DNA of 35,252 bases from Ponticaulis sp. (lineage in GTDB: Bacteria; Pseudomonadota; Alphaproteobacteria; Caulobacterales; Hyphomonadaceae): contig PBNO01000002.1 in NCBI GenBank assembly GCA_002723155.1, forward strand, positions 403,774 to 439,025, given 5' to 3'. The notes beneath the pieces were generated by a model, which made no database searches, had not been told where the DNA came from, and saw only the letters and a list, made by a program, of their open reading frames with translations. This document shows positions 9,018 through 16,654 of this stretch, in pieces (within the stretch, counting starts at the first letter, position 1; the number at the start of each line of letters is the position of its first letter). The translations under genes and the position numbers were made by a program.

Positions 9018-9233
9018 AGCAAGAGGCGGAAGACACCCTACCTCAGATCTGCGACCCAGGCCGCAGGTCTTGAGGTCTGTAAGGCCTCGCACCCATCACC
9101 TCGGTGAGCCAGAACCAGTTTGTAAGGCGTGTTGGTAGGTTGACCTTCCAACGCTTGGAACCGGCAAAAATCTGAGATTGAGTTTCTGCGGCGGCGAAGT
9201 GCGTCGCGAATTCTGAAATCGTTAGGAGGGGAA
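9018..9233. other. Intergenic region with the third MerR-type operator
   Basis: This gap holds the operator at 9140-9162 and a strong AGGAGG ribosome binding site just before 9234. No other gene is evident. The operator implies a separate promoter for the glutaredoxin-MauE gene instead of simple read-through from dmeF. Confidence 0.6.
9140..9162 (+). promoter_or_regulatory. MerR-family promoter-operator for the glutaredoxin-MauE gene
   Basis: TTGACC at 9140-9145 is followed by the perfect palindrome TTCCAACGCTTGGAA. The layout and sequence match the copA and copZ sites, so the same regulator is expected to act here. The start codon lies about 70 bases downstream. Confidence 0.78.
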
Positions 9234-9986
9234 ATGCTCTTTCGAAAGAAAAAGGTAGCCATCATTTATCGTATGGTGATGAAAGACCATACCTGCCCTT
9301 ACGGAATAAAGTCGAAATGGTTGCTTCGAAAAAGCGGCTTTCGGGTGGACGACCGGAAACTCAGAACCCGCGAAGAAACCGATGCTTTCAAGCAAGAACA
9401 TGACGTAGAGACGACACCTCAGACATTCATAGATGGTCGAAGAATAGGCGGTTATGACGATCTGCGCATATATTTAGGTCGTCGCATTCGGAAAGATGAA
9501 GATACAAGTTATACGCCTGTCTTAGCAGTCTTCGTCGTCGCCGCACTTATGGCGCTTGGTGCAAGCTTCGTAGCAACCGGTTCGCCGGTCTCCGTTCGAG
9601 GCGCAGAATGGTTCATCGCTTTCGCCATGTGCCTGCTAGCGATGCTAAAGCTGCAGGACGTCGAGAGTTTCTCCTCGATGTTTCTGAATTACGATCTCCT
9701 CGCGCGACGTTTCGTACCCTACTCCTACGCCTATCCTTTCTTCGAACTACTCGCGGGCGTGCTGATGATCGCCGGGATCGCCATGTGGCTGTCGGTCCCG
9801 GTCGCGCTCTTCATCGGTGGGATTGGCGCGGTATCGGTATTCAAGGCGGTCTATGTTGATCGCCGCGAAATCAAATGTGCCTGTGTCGGCGGATCGAGCA
9901 AGGTGCCGCTCGGCTTTGTCTCGCTCACCGAGAACTTGATGATGATCGCCATGGCCATATGGATGCTGGTCAGTCCGTTCCATTGA
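9234..9986 (+). CDS. Glutaredoxin-like domain fused to MauE/DoxX-like membrane domain
   Basis: The 250-residue product has an N-terminal thioredoxin-fold glutaredoxin domain (residues about 8-85) with active site CPYG (Cys21, no second Cys), the cis-Pro motif TTPQTFIDG and GGYDDL. It continues into four transmembrane helices (about 95-245) of the MauE/DoxX redox-associated type. These include a conserved-looking CACVGG near the end (KCACVGGSSKVPLGFVSLTEN). MauE-like proteins supply or relay reducing equivalents across the membrane. In metal-resistance clusters such fusions probably protect or reduce thiols damaged by copper, but the exact role is not established. The start is fixed by AGGAGG five bases before ATG 9234. 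It has its own MerR-type operator upstream. Confidence 0.82.
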   Translation: MLFRKKKVAIIYRMVMKDHTCPYGIKSKWLLRKSGFRVDDRKLRTREETDAFKQEHDVETTPQTFIDGRRIGGYDDLRIYLGRRIRKDEDTSYTPVLAVFVVAALMALGASFVATGSPVSVRGAEWFIAFAMCLLAMLKLQDVESFSSMFLNYDLLARRFVPYSYAYPFFELLAGVLMIAGIAMWLSVPVALFIGGIGAVSVFKAVYVDRREIKCACVGGSSKVPLGFVSLTENLMMIAMAIWMLVSPFH

Positions 9987-10041
9987 CCGGCGAAGTACAG
10001 AACTCGCCATCGGACCTCCGAAATAAATCTGCGATCCATCC

Positions 10042-10063
10042 TTGACCTTCCTATCATTGGAAG
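10042..10063 (+). promoter_or_regulatory. MerR-family promoter-operator for the RND efflux operon
   Basis: TTGACC at 10042-10047 is followed by TTCCTATCATTGGAAG, nearly identical to the copA operator. It lies about 78 bases before the adaptor gene and places a multidrug-type RND system under the cassette's metal regulator. Confidence 0.78.
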
Positions 10064-10140
10064 CCGCAAACCTCTGTCTTTCATGCGTCGCAGCGGCATT
10101 GCGCGGCTATGCGAGGATGTGAGTAGCAGAGGTAGTTGAA

Positions 10141-11292
10141 GTGCAGGACCGGGATAGGACATTAGGCAAAACACCGATTATCGCCGCGATAGTCGTCATC
10201 TCCGCAATCGCTCTTTTTGCCTGGTTGCTGTTCTTCCGCAGCACAGATAACGGCGTGGCTGCAGCCCCGCCACCGCCGCAGGTTCCCATCCTGTCTGTCG
10301 AAGCGCAGGAACTGCCGAGAGTGAAGCAATTTGAGGGTTTCATTGAAGCGGGCGAGGAAGTCTTCTTGCGTGCACGAACCTCAGGACAGATTGCCGAAGT
10401 GCTGGTCCGCGAAGGGGCGCAGGTAGAGCGCGGAGATCCACTCTTCCGTTTGGATGTCTCGCTGCAACGTGCCCGGGCCGATGAACTAGCCGCACAGATC
10501 GAGCGCACGCGTGTCGCACTTGTCGATGCCGAGCGCGATGCCGAGCGCGCTGCGCGGCTTTTACCGTCTGGCGCAATCTCCGTGCGCGAGGCCGAGGATG
10601 CGCAAAGCGAGGTTGCGCTGCTTCTAGCCGACCTTGCCGCGGGACAAGCATCGGAACGTGCCGCCCGCCTCGAACTTTCCTATGGGACGGTGCGTGCACC
10701 GATCTCGGCCCGCGCCAACGAAGTTCTGGTCGATAGGGGTAGCCTTGTCCGTGCCGGCGAGGGCGGTACGCCGCTTGTGCGCCTCGTCGCCACAGACCGG
10801 CTAGAGGTGGTCATCGACATGCCCGAGGAAGACTATCTCGCGCTCTCGATGCGCGGCTCCCGCCCCACGGCGACCATCGCGCTTGCGACAAATCCGGAGC
10901 TGGAGATCGCCGCACCGATAGACTTCAGCGCGCCCGAGATCGACCGGGCGAGCGGCACGGTGCGGGTAAAGGCCCGGATTGAACGCGCTCCGCCCGCCTT
11001 TTTGCCGGGGGCCTTTGTGCGCGTCGCCGTCCCGCTGGAGGAACCCCGCCCGACCATCCTCGTGCCCGAGATCGCGATAGGCAACGATCAGGACCTGCGC
11101 TTCGTGCTCGTCATCGACGAAGAGAACATCGCGCAGTTCCGCCCGGTCCGGCTTGGCGGGAGGATCGGCGAGCAGCGCATCGTAGAAGAAGGCCTCGCTG
11201 CTGGCGAACGCGTGCTCGTAAAAGGGCTGATCAGACCCGGAATGACCGTGGCTCCTGTCGCCTGGAACCCAGGGGCCGATGCCGCGCCATGA
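10141..11292 (+). CDS. RND efflux periplasmic adaptor (membrane fusion protein)
   Basis: The 383-residue protein has one N-terminal membrane anchor (IIAAIVVISAIALFAWLLFF), a lipoyl/biotinyl-like half-motif (FEGFIEAGEEVFLRARTSGQI), a coiled-coil hairpin from about 100 to 180 and the HlyD/AcrA-type beta-barrel domain (FLPGAFVRVAVPLEEPRPTILVP). It links the inner-membrane pump to the outer-membrane channel. The start is taken as GTG 10141, which is the first position giving a normal anchor; a weak AGAGG lies upstream and no in-frame ATG fits. The stop overlaps the pump start (ATGA). Confidence 0.9.
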   Translation: MQDRDRTLGKTPIIAAIVVISAIALFAWLLFFRSTDNGVAAAPPPPQVPILSVEAQELPRVKQFEGFIEAGEEVFLRARTSGQIAEVLVREGAQVERGDPLFRLDVSLQRARADELAAQIERTRVALVDAERDAERAARLLPSGAISVREAEDAQSEVALLLADLAAGQASERAARLELSYGTVRAPISARANEVLVDRGSLVRAGEGGTPLVRLVATDRLEVVIDMPEEDYLALSMRGSRPTATIALATNPELEIAAPIDFSAPEIDRASGTVRVKARIERAPPAFLPGAFVRVAVPLEEPRPTILVPEIAIGNDQDLRFVLVIDEENIAQFRPVRLGGRIGEQRIVEEGLAAGERVLVKGLIRPGMTVAPVAWNPGADAAP

Positions 11293-14200
11293 GGTTTCCG
11301 CAATTCTTCATCGCGCGCCCGATCGCTGCGATCGTCCTCTCCTTGGCCTTCGTCATCGCTGGAGCACTCGCCTTCTTCCGCTTTCCCCTGAGCGAATATC
11401 CCGCAGTGACTCCGCCCACGGTGCAGGTCACCGCCAGCTATCCCGGCGCGAGCCCGCAGGTCCTCGCCGACACGGTGGCGACCCCGCTAGAGCAGGCGCT
11501 CGTCGGAACGCCCGATATGATGTATCTGACCGGACAGAGCGCGACCGACGGCCGCGTCCAGCTGACCGCGACGTTCCGACAGGGCACCGATCCCGATCTC
11601 GCACGGATCGCGGTGCAAAACCGCGTCGACCGGGCCGAGCCGCGCTTGCCCGAAGAAGTTCGTCGTCTCGGGCTCGTGACGCAGAGCGTCGCCCCCGACA
11701 TCCTGATGGTGGTGCATCTGGTCGGCACCGCCGATACCTACGATCCGCTCTACATCTCCAACTATGCGCTGCTCAACGTACGCGACGAGTTGTCCGCGAT
11801 ACCCGGCATCGCCGACACGGTCGTGTGGGGCGCGGGCGAATACGCTATGCGCATCTGGTTCGACCCAGCAAAGCTGACCGCGCGCGGATTGACCGCTGGC
11901 GACTTGATCGCGGCGCTGCGCTCGCAAAACATAGAGGCCGCGTCGGGTGCTCTCGGCTCCTCGCCTGGGAGCGGCTCGCGCCCGCTCACCATCGTGGAGG
12001 CCGAGGGCAGGCTCCAAAGTACCGAGGAGTTCGAGCGGGTCGTCCTTCGGGCGGGGGAGGACGGCCGTATCGTTCGCCTCGGCGATGTCGCGCGCGTCGA
12101 GATGGGTGCTGATTCCTATTCGCTGCGCGCCCGCCTCGACGACCAGCGCGCAGTCGCGATCCAAATCCTGCAGGACCCTGGAGCTAATGCGCTAGAAGTG
12201 TCGAGCTCGGTTCGCGAAACGATGGCGAGGTTGTCGCAGGACTTCCCGCAAGGCGTCGAATATCGGATCGCCTATGATCCGACCCTCTTCGTGCGTGCCT
12301 CGCTCGAAGCGGTCTCGCAAACGCTGATCGAGGCCGTCCTACTGGTGATCCTCGTCGTGATCGTGTTCCTCCGGGTCTGGCGCGCCGCGCTCATCCCTGT
12401 ACTCGCCGTGCCGGTCTCAATCGTCGGGACGCTCGCCGTGCTCCACCTGCTCGGCTACTCGCTTAACACGCTTTCTTTGTTTGGGTTGGTCCTCTCGATC
12501 GGGATCGTGGTCGACGACGCGATTGTGGTGGTCGAGAACGTCCAGCGCCATCTCGCGATGGGTAAAAGGAGGCTGGAAGCTGCGCGCCACGCGATGACGG
12601 AGGTCACCAAGCCGATCCTCGCCACTACGCTGGTGCTGGCGACAGTGTTCGTGCCCACCGCCTTCCTGTCGGGACTGCAAGGCGCCTTCTACCAGCAGTT
12701 CGCGGTCACCATCGCAGCGTCTACCATCATCTCGTCGATCTGCTCCTTGACCTTGTCTCCAGCGCTCGCTGCCATGCTCCTGCGCGAGCGAGATGCGCCG
12801 GAAGATCGGGTCCAGCAAAGGTTAGACCGCTGGTTTGGGCGCTTCTTCGACCAGTTCGAGCGTTTCTGGAGCGGTTTAACCGACCGCTACCGTTCCGGCT
12901 TGCGCACCTTCCTGGACAGGCCTGCGATAGGGCTCGTGATGGCAGCCGTGCTCGTCGGGATCACCGTGATCGGACTGGCAAGAACACCAACCGGCTTTGT
13001 TCCCTCCCAGGACAAATACTACCTCGTTGGCGTCGCGCAGTTGCCCGCCGGTGCCAGTCTGGAACGGACCGACGCGGTGGTCGCGCGAATGAGCGAAATC
13101 ATGCTGGAGGAACCTGGCGTCGCCAACGTCGTCGCCTTTCCCGGCGTTTCGGTGAACGGCTTCGCCAACCTGCCTAACACGGCAGTTGTGTTTGCCATCC
13201 TCGATCCATTCGAGGAACGCGGTGATGCCGCGCTCTCCGCCGAAGCGATCGCCGGGAGCCTCACCATGAAGTTCGCCACCATCCCGGACGGCTTCGCAGG
13301 CGTCTTCCCGCCGCCGCCCGTTCCGGGGCTCGGCAATACTGGCGGCTTCAAGCTCTACATCGAGGCGCCGGGTGAGACCACGCCGCAGGAGCTTGCCACT
13401 ACCACCGGCGCGGTGCTCGCAGCGGCGGCGGAGCGGACCGACCTGGCCGGCGTGATGACCAGCTTCGAGACAGGCGCGCCGCAGATCGCTCTCGAACTCG
13501 ACCGTGAGCGTGCGCTCGTTGCAGGCGTTTCCCCCGAGGCGATCTTTCAGGCGCTGCGAGCGACGCTCGGCTCGGCCTATGTCAACGATTTCACCCGCTT
13601 CGGTCGGACCTACCGCGTGTTCGTGCAGGCGGACGCGCCCGCTCGCCTAGCTGCCGAAGACATCGAGCGCCTGCGCGTGCGCGGTGCCGACGGACGCCTG
13701 CTGCCGCTCGCGAGCTTCCTGGACATTACCGAGACCGCAGGTCCCGATCGGATCATGAGCTATGACGGCAGCTTCGCCGCCGACGTTACAGGAAGCCCTG
13801 CGCCCGGTGTGAGCTCGGGCCAAGCGATCGCCGCCATGGCCGAGGTGATGGAGGCAAGCCTTCCGCCGGGATATTCATGGTCGTGGACCGACCTCACCTA
13901 TCAGCAAGAAGAGGCCGGTGGATCCTCGGCGCTCGTCTTTGCGCTCGTTTTCGTATTCGCCTTCCTCGTCCTGGCGGCATTCTACGGAAACTGGACTTTG
14001 CCTGCGGCGATCATGCCGCTCGCGCCGATCGCCATCCTCGGAGCGCTGGTCGGCGTGTGGCTGTATGGCGGCGACAACAACCTCTTCACCCAGATCGCCA
14101 TGTTGGTGCTGGTCGGACTCGCGGCCAAGAACGCGATCCTGATCGTCGAGTTCGCGCGCGACCGCGAAGCTGGTGGCGAAGCGCCACTTGATGCCGTGGT

Positions 14201-14468
14201 GGAGGCGGCCTCGATCCGCTTGCGCCCGATTGTCATGACCTCGCTCGCCTTCATCGTGGGCGTGCTGCCGCTTGTGCTCGCGGGCGGTGCGGGTCAGGAG
14301 ATGCGCCAGGCGATGGGCGTGTCGGTGTTCTGGGGCATGATTGTCGTACTGCTGGCGGGCGCGTTTCTCACGCCATCCTTCTATCTCGCGATCCGACGCT
14401 GGCAGGATGGCCGGTATGAACGAGGAAACGTCACCTCGCGGGCGGATGAGAAAGGAGCGCTGGAATGA
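11289..14468 (+). CDS. HAE-1-type RND efflux pump, inner-membrane permease
   Basis: At 1059 residues this is full length for an AcrB/MexF-class pump: 12 transmembrane helices and two large periplasmic loops. The TM4 proton-relay motif reads GIVVDDAIVVVENVQRH, with the two adjacent Asp residues of HAE-1 pumps, and the N-terminus MRFPQFFIARPIAAIVLSLAFV is characteristic. The heavy-metal CusA/CzcA signature is not seen at TM4, so the substrate class is hydrophobic compounds or drugs, although the operon sits under a MerR-type metal operator. ATGA overlaps couple it to the adaptor before it and the channel after it. Confidence 0.95.
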   Translation: MRFPQFFIARPIAAIVLSLAFVIAGALAFFRFPLSEYPAVTPPTVQVTASYPGASPQVLADTVATPLEQALVGTPDMMYLTGQSATDGRVQLTATFRQGTDPDLARIAVQNRVDRAEPRLPEEVRRLGLVTQSVAPDILMVVHLVGTADTYDPLYISNYALLNVRDELSAIPGIADTVVWGAGEYAMRIWFDPAKLTARGLTAGDLIAALRSQNIEAASGALGSSPGSGSRPLTIVEAEGRLQSTEEFERVVLRAGEDGRIVRLGDVARVEMGADSYSLRARLDDQRAVAIQILQDPGANALEVSSSVRETMARLSQDFPQGVEYRIAYDPTLFVRASLEAVSQTLIEAVLLVILVVIVFLRVWRAALIPVLAVPVSIVGTLAVLHLLGYSLNTLSLFGLVLSIGIVVDDAIVVVENVQRHLAMGKRRLEAARHAMTEVTKPILATTLVLATVFVPTAFLSGLQGAFYQQFAVTIAASTIISSICSLTLSPALAAMLLRERDAPEDRVQQRLDRWFGRFFDQFERFWSGLTDRYRSGLRTFLDRPAIGLVMAAVLVGITVIGLARTPTGFVPSQDKYYLVGVAQLPAGASLERTDAVVARMSEIMLEEPGVANVVAFPGVSVNGFANLPNTAVVFAILDPFEERGDAALSAEAIAGSLTMKFATIPDGFAGVFPPPPVPGLGNTGGFKLYIEAPGETTPQELATTTGAVLAAAAERTDLAGVMTSFETGAPQIALELDRERALVAGVSPEAIFQALRATLGSAYVNDFTRFGRTYRVFVQADAPARLAAEDIERLRVRGADGRLLPLASFLDITETAGPDRIMSYDGSFAADVTGSPAPGVSSGQAIAAMAEVMEASLPPGYSWSWTDLTYQQEEAGGSSALVFALVFVFAFLVLAAFYGNWTLPAAIMPLAPIAILGALVGVWLYGGDNNLFTQIAMLVLVGLAAKNAILIVEFARDREAGGEAPLDAVVEAASIRLRPIVMTSLAFIVGVLPLVLAGGAGQEMRQAMGVSVFWGMIVVLLAGAFLTPSFYLAIRRWQDGRYERGNVTSRADEKGALE

Positions 14469-15889
14469 GATACCGCTCGACGCGTTTGTTGACCTTGACG
14501 CTCGCGATGAGCGTCGGCGCCTGCACTACCGTCGGCCCGGACTATGAGCGTCCCGAAGTGGAGACGGGTTCTGGATGGATCGACCGCGAGGTGGGCGAAG
14601 CTAGCTTCGTAGACATGGAGACTTGGTGGACATCGTTGCAGGACGAGGAGTTGTCGCGCCTCATGGACGAAGCCATGACCGCAGCTCCCGAAGTGCGCAT
14701 CGCCGAGGCGCGGAGAACCCGCGCGGCAGCGCTCGTCCGCAGGGCAGGCGCGAACCTTCGTCCGTCCGCCCAAGTGTCCGCCGACGCGACGGCGGAACGC
14801 CAGAGCCTCGACGCCAACCCGGCGATCGGCGCGTTCGAAGGGCTGGAACGCGATCAGGCGACGTTCGCGATCGGCGCCGCCGCATCGTGGGAACTCGACC
14901 TGTTCGGTGGCGGCAGGCGCTCACGAGAAGCCGCGTTCTACCGCTACCAGGCAGCCGACGAGCTGGTTCGCGACGCCAACGTGTCGGTTGCGCTCGAACT
15001 CGCGCGGCTCTACTTCGCCATGCGCGCGAGCCAGCAGGTCAAGACACATCGCGAAGCCATCGTCACCCTGCGAACCGAAGCGCTATTCCTGACGCAGCTG
15101 CGTTTCGCCGAAGGCTACTCGTCGAGGGTCGAACTCGAAACGGCGCGCGAGGCCCTGGCGGATGCCGAGGCCGAGCTTGCCGCCGTCTCCAACGATCCGC
15201 GGACCGCCGCCATGGCTATCGCCACCCTGCTCGGAAAGCCGCCGGAGGCCGAGCTCGCGCTGCTGGAGGACGCGCCAGACTTGCCCGACATAGCGCCCCC
15301 TCCGCGTTATCCGCAGGCCGACCTCGTTCGACGACGCCCGGATGTCCGCGCGGCCGAACGCGAGCTCGCTGCTAATGTCGCAGGGATCGGCGTCGTGACC
15401 GCCGAACTCTTTCCGGAAGTCTCCCTGACAGGGGGTGCAGGTTTCCGCTCACTTGACCTTGGAAACCTCATGAGCGAGCCGAGCACCTTCCTGTCGCTAG
15501 GCGGACTATTCAGTTGGCGTCTTTTCGATAGCGGCAGGATCAGGGCCGAGATCGACGTCGCAGAAGCGGACGCCGAAATCGCGCTTCTCGCTTACGAGGC
15601 TGCGGTCGTTGCAGCGCTCGGCGAAGCAGAAACTTCCTTCGCGCTCTTTCAAACGACATCCTTACAACGCAACGCGCGTGAGCGTTCACTTCATTCCGTC
15701 ATTGCACGGAGAGAGATGGCAGAAGAACGCTACAATCAGGGTGACACAGACCGTTTGAATTATCTTGAATTACGCTCGGCTGAAATAGAAAGCCGAGTCG
15801 ATTTGATCGAAGCGCGAGAAGCTCTCTGGAAGGCCGCAGTGTCGCTGTACTCCACACTTGGTGGAGGCTGGATGCAGAATGATTTGTAG
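14465..15889 (+). CDS. Outer-membrane efflux lipoprotein, NodT/OprM family
   Basis: The 474-residue product has a lipoprotein signal (MSVGACTTVGPDYERP, lipid-modified Cys) and two OEP repeats rich in coiled-coil helices (for example LSRLMDEAMTAAPEVRIAEARRTRA and LVRRRPDVRAAERELAANVAGIGVVTAELFP). It forms the trimeric outer-membrane channel of the tripartite pump. It is coupled to the pump gene by ATGA. It is the last gene of the accessory cassette. Confidence 0.93.
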   Translation: MRYRSTRLLTLTLAMSVGACTTVGPDYERPEVETGSGWIDREVGEASFVDMETWWTSLQDEELSRLMDEAMTAAPEVRIAEARRTRAAALVRRAGANLRPSAQVSADATAERQSLDANPAIGAFEGLERDQATFAIGAAASWELDLFGGGRRSREAAFYRYQAADELVRDANVSVALELARLYFAMRASQQVKTHREAIVTLRTEALFLTQLRFAEGYSSRVELETAREALADAEAELAAVSNDPRTAAMAIATLLGKPPEAELALLEDAPDLPDIAPPPRYPQADLVRRRPDVRAAERELAANVAGIGVVTAELFPEVSLTGGAGFRSLDLGNLMSEPSTFLSLGGLFSWRLFDSGRIRAEIDVAEADAEIALLAYEAAVVAALGEAETSFALFQTTSLQRNARERSLHSVIARREMAEERYNQGDTDRLNYLELRSAEIESRVDLIEAREALWKAAVSLYSTLGGGWMQNDL

Positions 15890-16275
15890 AGGACTCGATG
15901 TGACCTGACACCGATCTGTTTTTCGTCCATAGTTTCGTGATCTACTGTCTCGCAAGAAAAGTCTTTTCTTCATCGTAGTGAGATAGCAAAGAAATATTTC
16001 GCATTTTCGTCACGCGTGGCCCGCCGGGTGGTACTCGAACCTTCGGCGGTCGTGTGGCGCCCCTGCGCACTCGGTCGCGTTGAGGCGAAGGATTTCGCAG
16101 TCGGCGGGGCATGTGAGATTCGAACCGACAAGCATAGCGTGACAGAACGGGTCAAAGGACGTTTGAGCGTGCCCGAGTGGGCCAGTTGTTTCCGAAAAAT
16201 GGCCGCGTAAGCACCGCGTAAGCACTATTTCCCGATGAGCGGAAATTTCTAACACATTGATTTTATGGAGAAAAT
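15890..16275. other. Gene-free right end of the accessory region
   Basis: No supported gene is present. The stretch holds a perfect 8-bp-arm inverted repeat at 15954-15970 (AAGAAAAG and CTTTTCTT), which may be a weak terminator after the efflux operon. It also holds a GC hairpin at about 16020-16049 and the tandem 11-bp repeat at 16204-16225. Short readings such as 16016-16210 have no family resemblance. This is where the right boundary of the ICE is expected, against the 3' end of the tRNA. Confidence 0.5.
16204..16225 (+). repeat. Paired integrase arm-like sites (GCGTAAGCA x2), left of tRNA
   Basis: CGCGTAAGCAC is repeated twice exactly in tandem (16204-16214 and 16215-16225), an 11-bp period or about one helical turn. 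The same 9-mer pair, inverted, lies at 16368-16387 on the other side of the tRNA. Paired 9-bp sites one turn apart near an attachment core are typical of tyrosine-integrase arm binding sites. Confidence 0.6.
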
Positions 16276-16352
16276 TGGCGCACCCGAGAGGATTCGAACC
16301 TCTGGCCTCCGCCTTCGGAGGGCGGCGCTCTATCCAGCTGAGCTACGGGTGC
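16276..16352 (-). tRNA. tRNA-Arg (anticodon CCG), copy 1
   Basis: On the minus strand the acceptor GCACCCG pairs with CGGGTGC, followed by discriminator G and an encoded CCA (16276-16278). The D-arm is GCTC/GAGC. The anticodon stem CCGCC/GGCGG encloses the loop CTCCGAA with anticodon CCG. The T-arm is AGAGG-TTCGAAT-CCTCT. All stems pair, so the gene looks functional. It differs from copy 2 at compensated stem positions. It sits between the metal-resistance region and the small integrative element and is a likely attachment site. Confidence 0.95.
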
Positions 16353-16367
16353 ATACCGTTCGCGAAC

Positions 16368-16388
16368 TGCTTACGCCATGCTTACGCG
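16368..16388 (-). repeat. Paired integrase arm-like sites (inverted GCGTAAGCA x2), right of tRNA
   Basis: TGCTTACGC occurs at 16368-16376 and 16379-16387, the reverse complement of the pair at 16204-16225 with the same 11-bp period. This pair is 15 bases from the 5' end of the tRNA. Confidence 0.6.
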
Positions 16389-16486
16389 AGATTTTCGTCG
16401 GCCTAAAGAGCGAACCCGACATCCGCTCAAGCCGTTGTTTAATCAATTCTTTCTTCCGGCACCTTTCGCAATCGCCAGACTTGACA

Positions 16487-16504
16487 TCCGCCTTCGGAGG
16501 GCAG
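16487..16504. repeat. Candidate left attachment core: hybrid tRNA-Arg anticodon-arm fragment
   Basis: Eighteen bases reproduce the anticodon arm of tRNA-Arg(CCG). On the tRNA strand they read CTGCC-CTCCGAA-GGCGG-A. The 5' stem matches copy 2 (21396-21472) and the 3' stem matches copy 1 (16276-16352). Fifteen bases (16490-16504) are repeated exactly at 21431-21445 inside copy 2. This is the expected product of recombination in the 7-base anticodon loop. A single inverted arm-like TGCCCCACG follows at 16514-16522. Confidence 0.6.
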
Positions 16505-16630
16505 TTAAACTCCTGCCCCACGCGTCGATGATCACCTGTTTTTATCGAACATAACTCTGTTTTTTCAGTTATTTATTTCTATGACCATTGCCCTACGGTG
16601 CTATCTAATGCTATCGGAATCTAAACAATC

Positions 16631-16651
16631 TGTGGGGCATGTGTGGGGCAA
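16631..16651 (+). repeat. 21-bp direct repeat (paired TGTGGGGCA), integrase side
   Basis: Two TGTGGGGCA units 11 bp apart are followed by A. The block is identical to 21311-21331 at the other end of the element. It ends four bases before the integrase ATG, so integrase binding here could also repress its own gene. It is read as a pair of arm-type sites. Confidence 0.75.
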
Positions 16652-16654
16652 AGT

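Noticed and set aside
15990-16150. Possible pseudo-tRNA near TTCGAACC motifs
   Set aside because: T-loop-like strings occur, but neighbouring stems do not pair and no acceptor or anticodon arm can be drawn.
16265-16531. Small ORF crossing tRNA copy 1
   Set aside because: Its start encodes the well-known false translation of a reversed tRNA gene ([21 protein letters not shown]). It overlaps the tRNA entirely.
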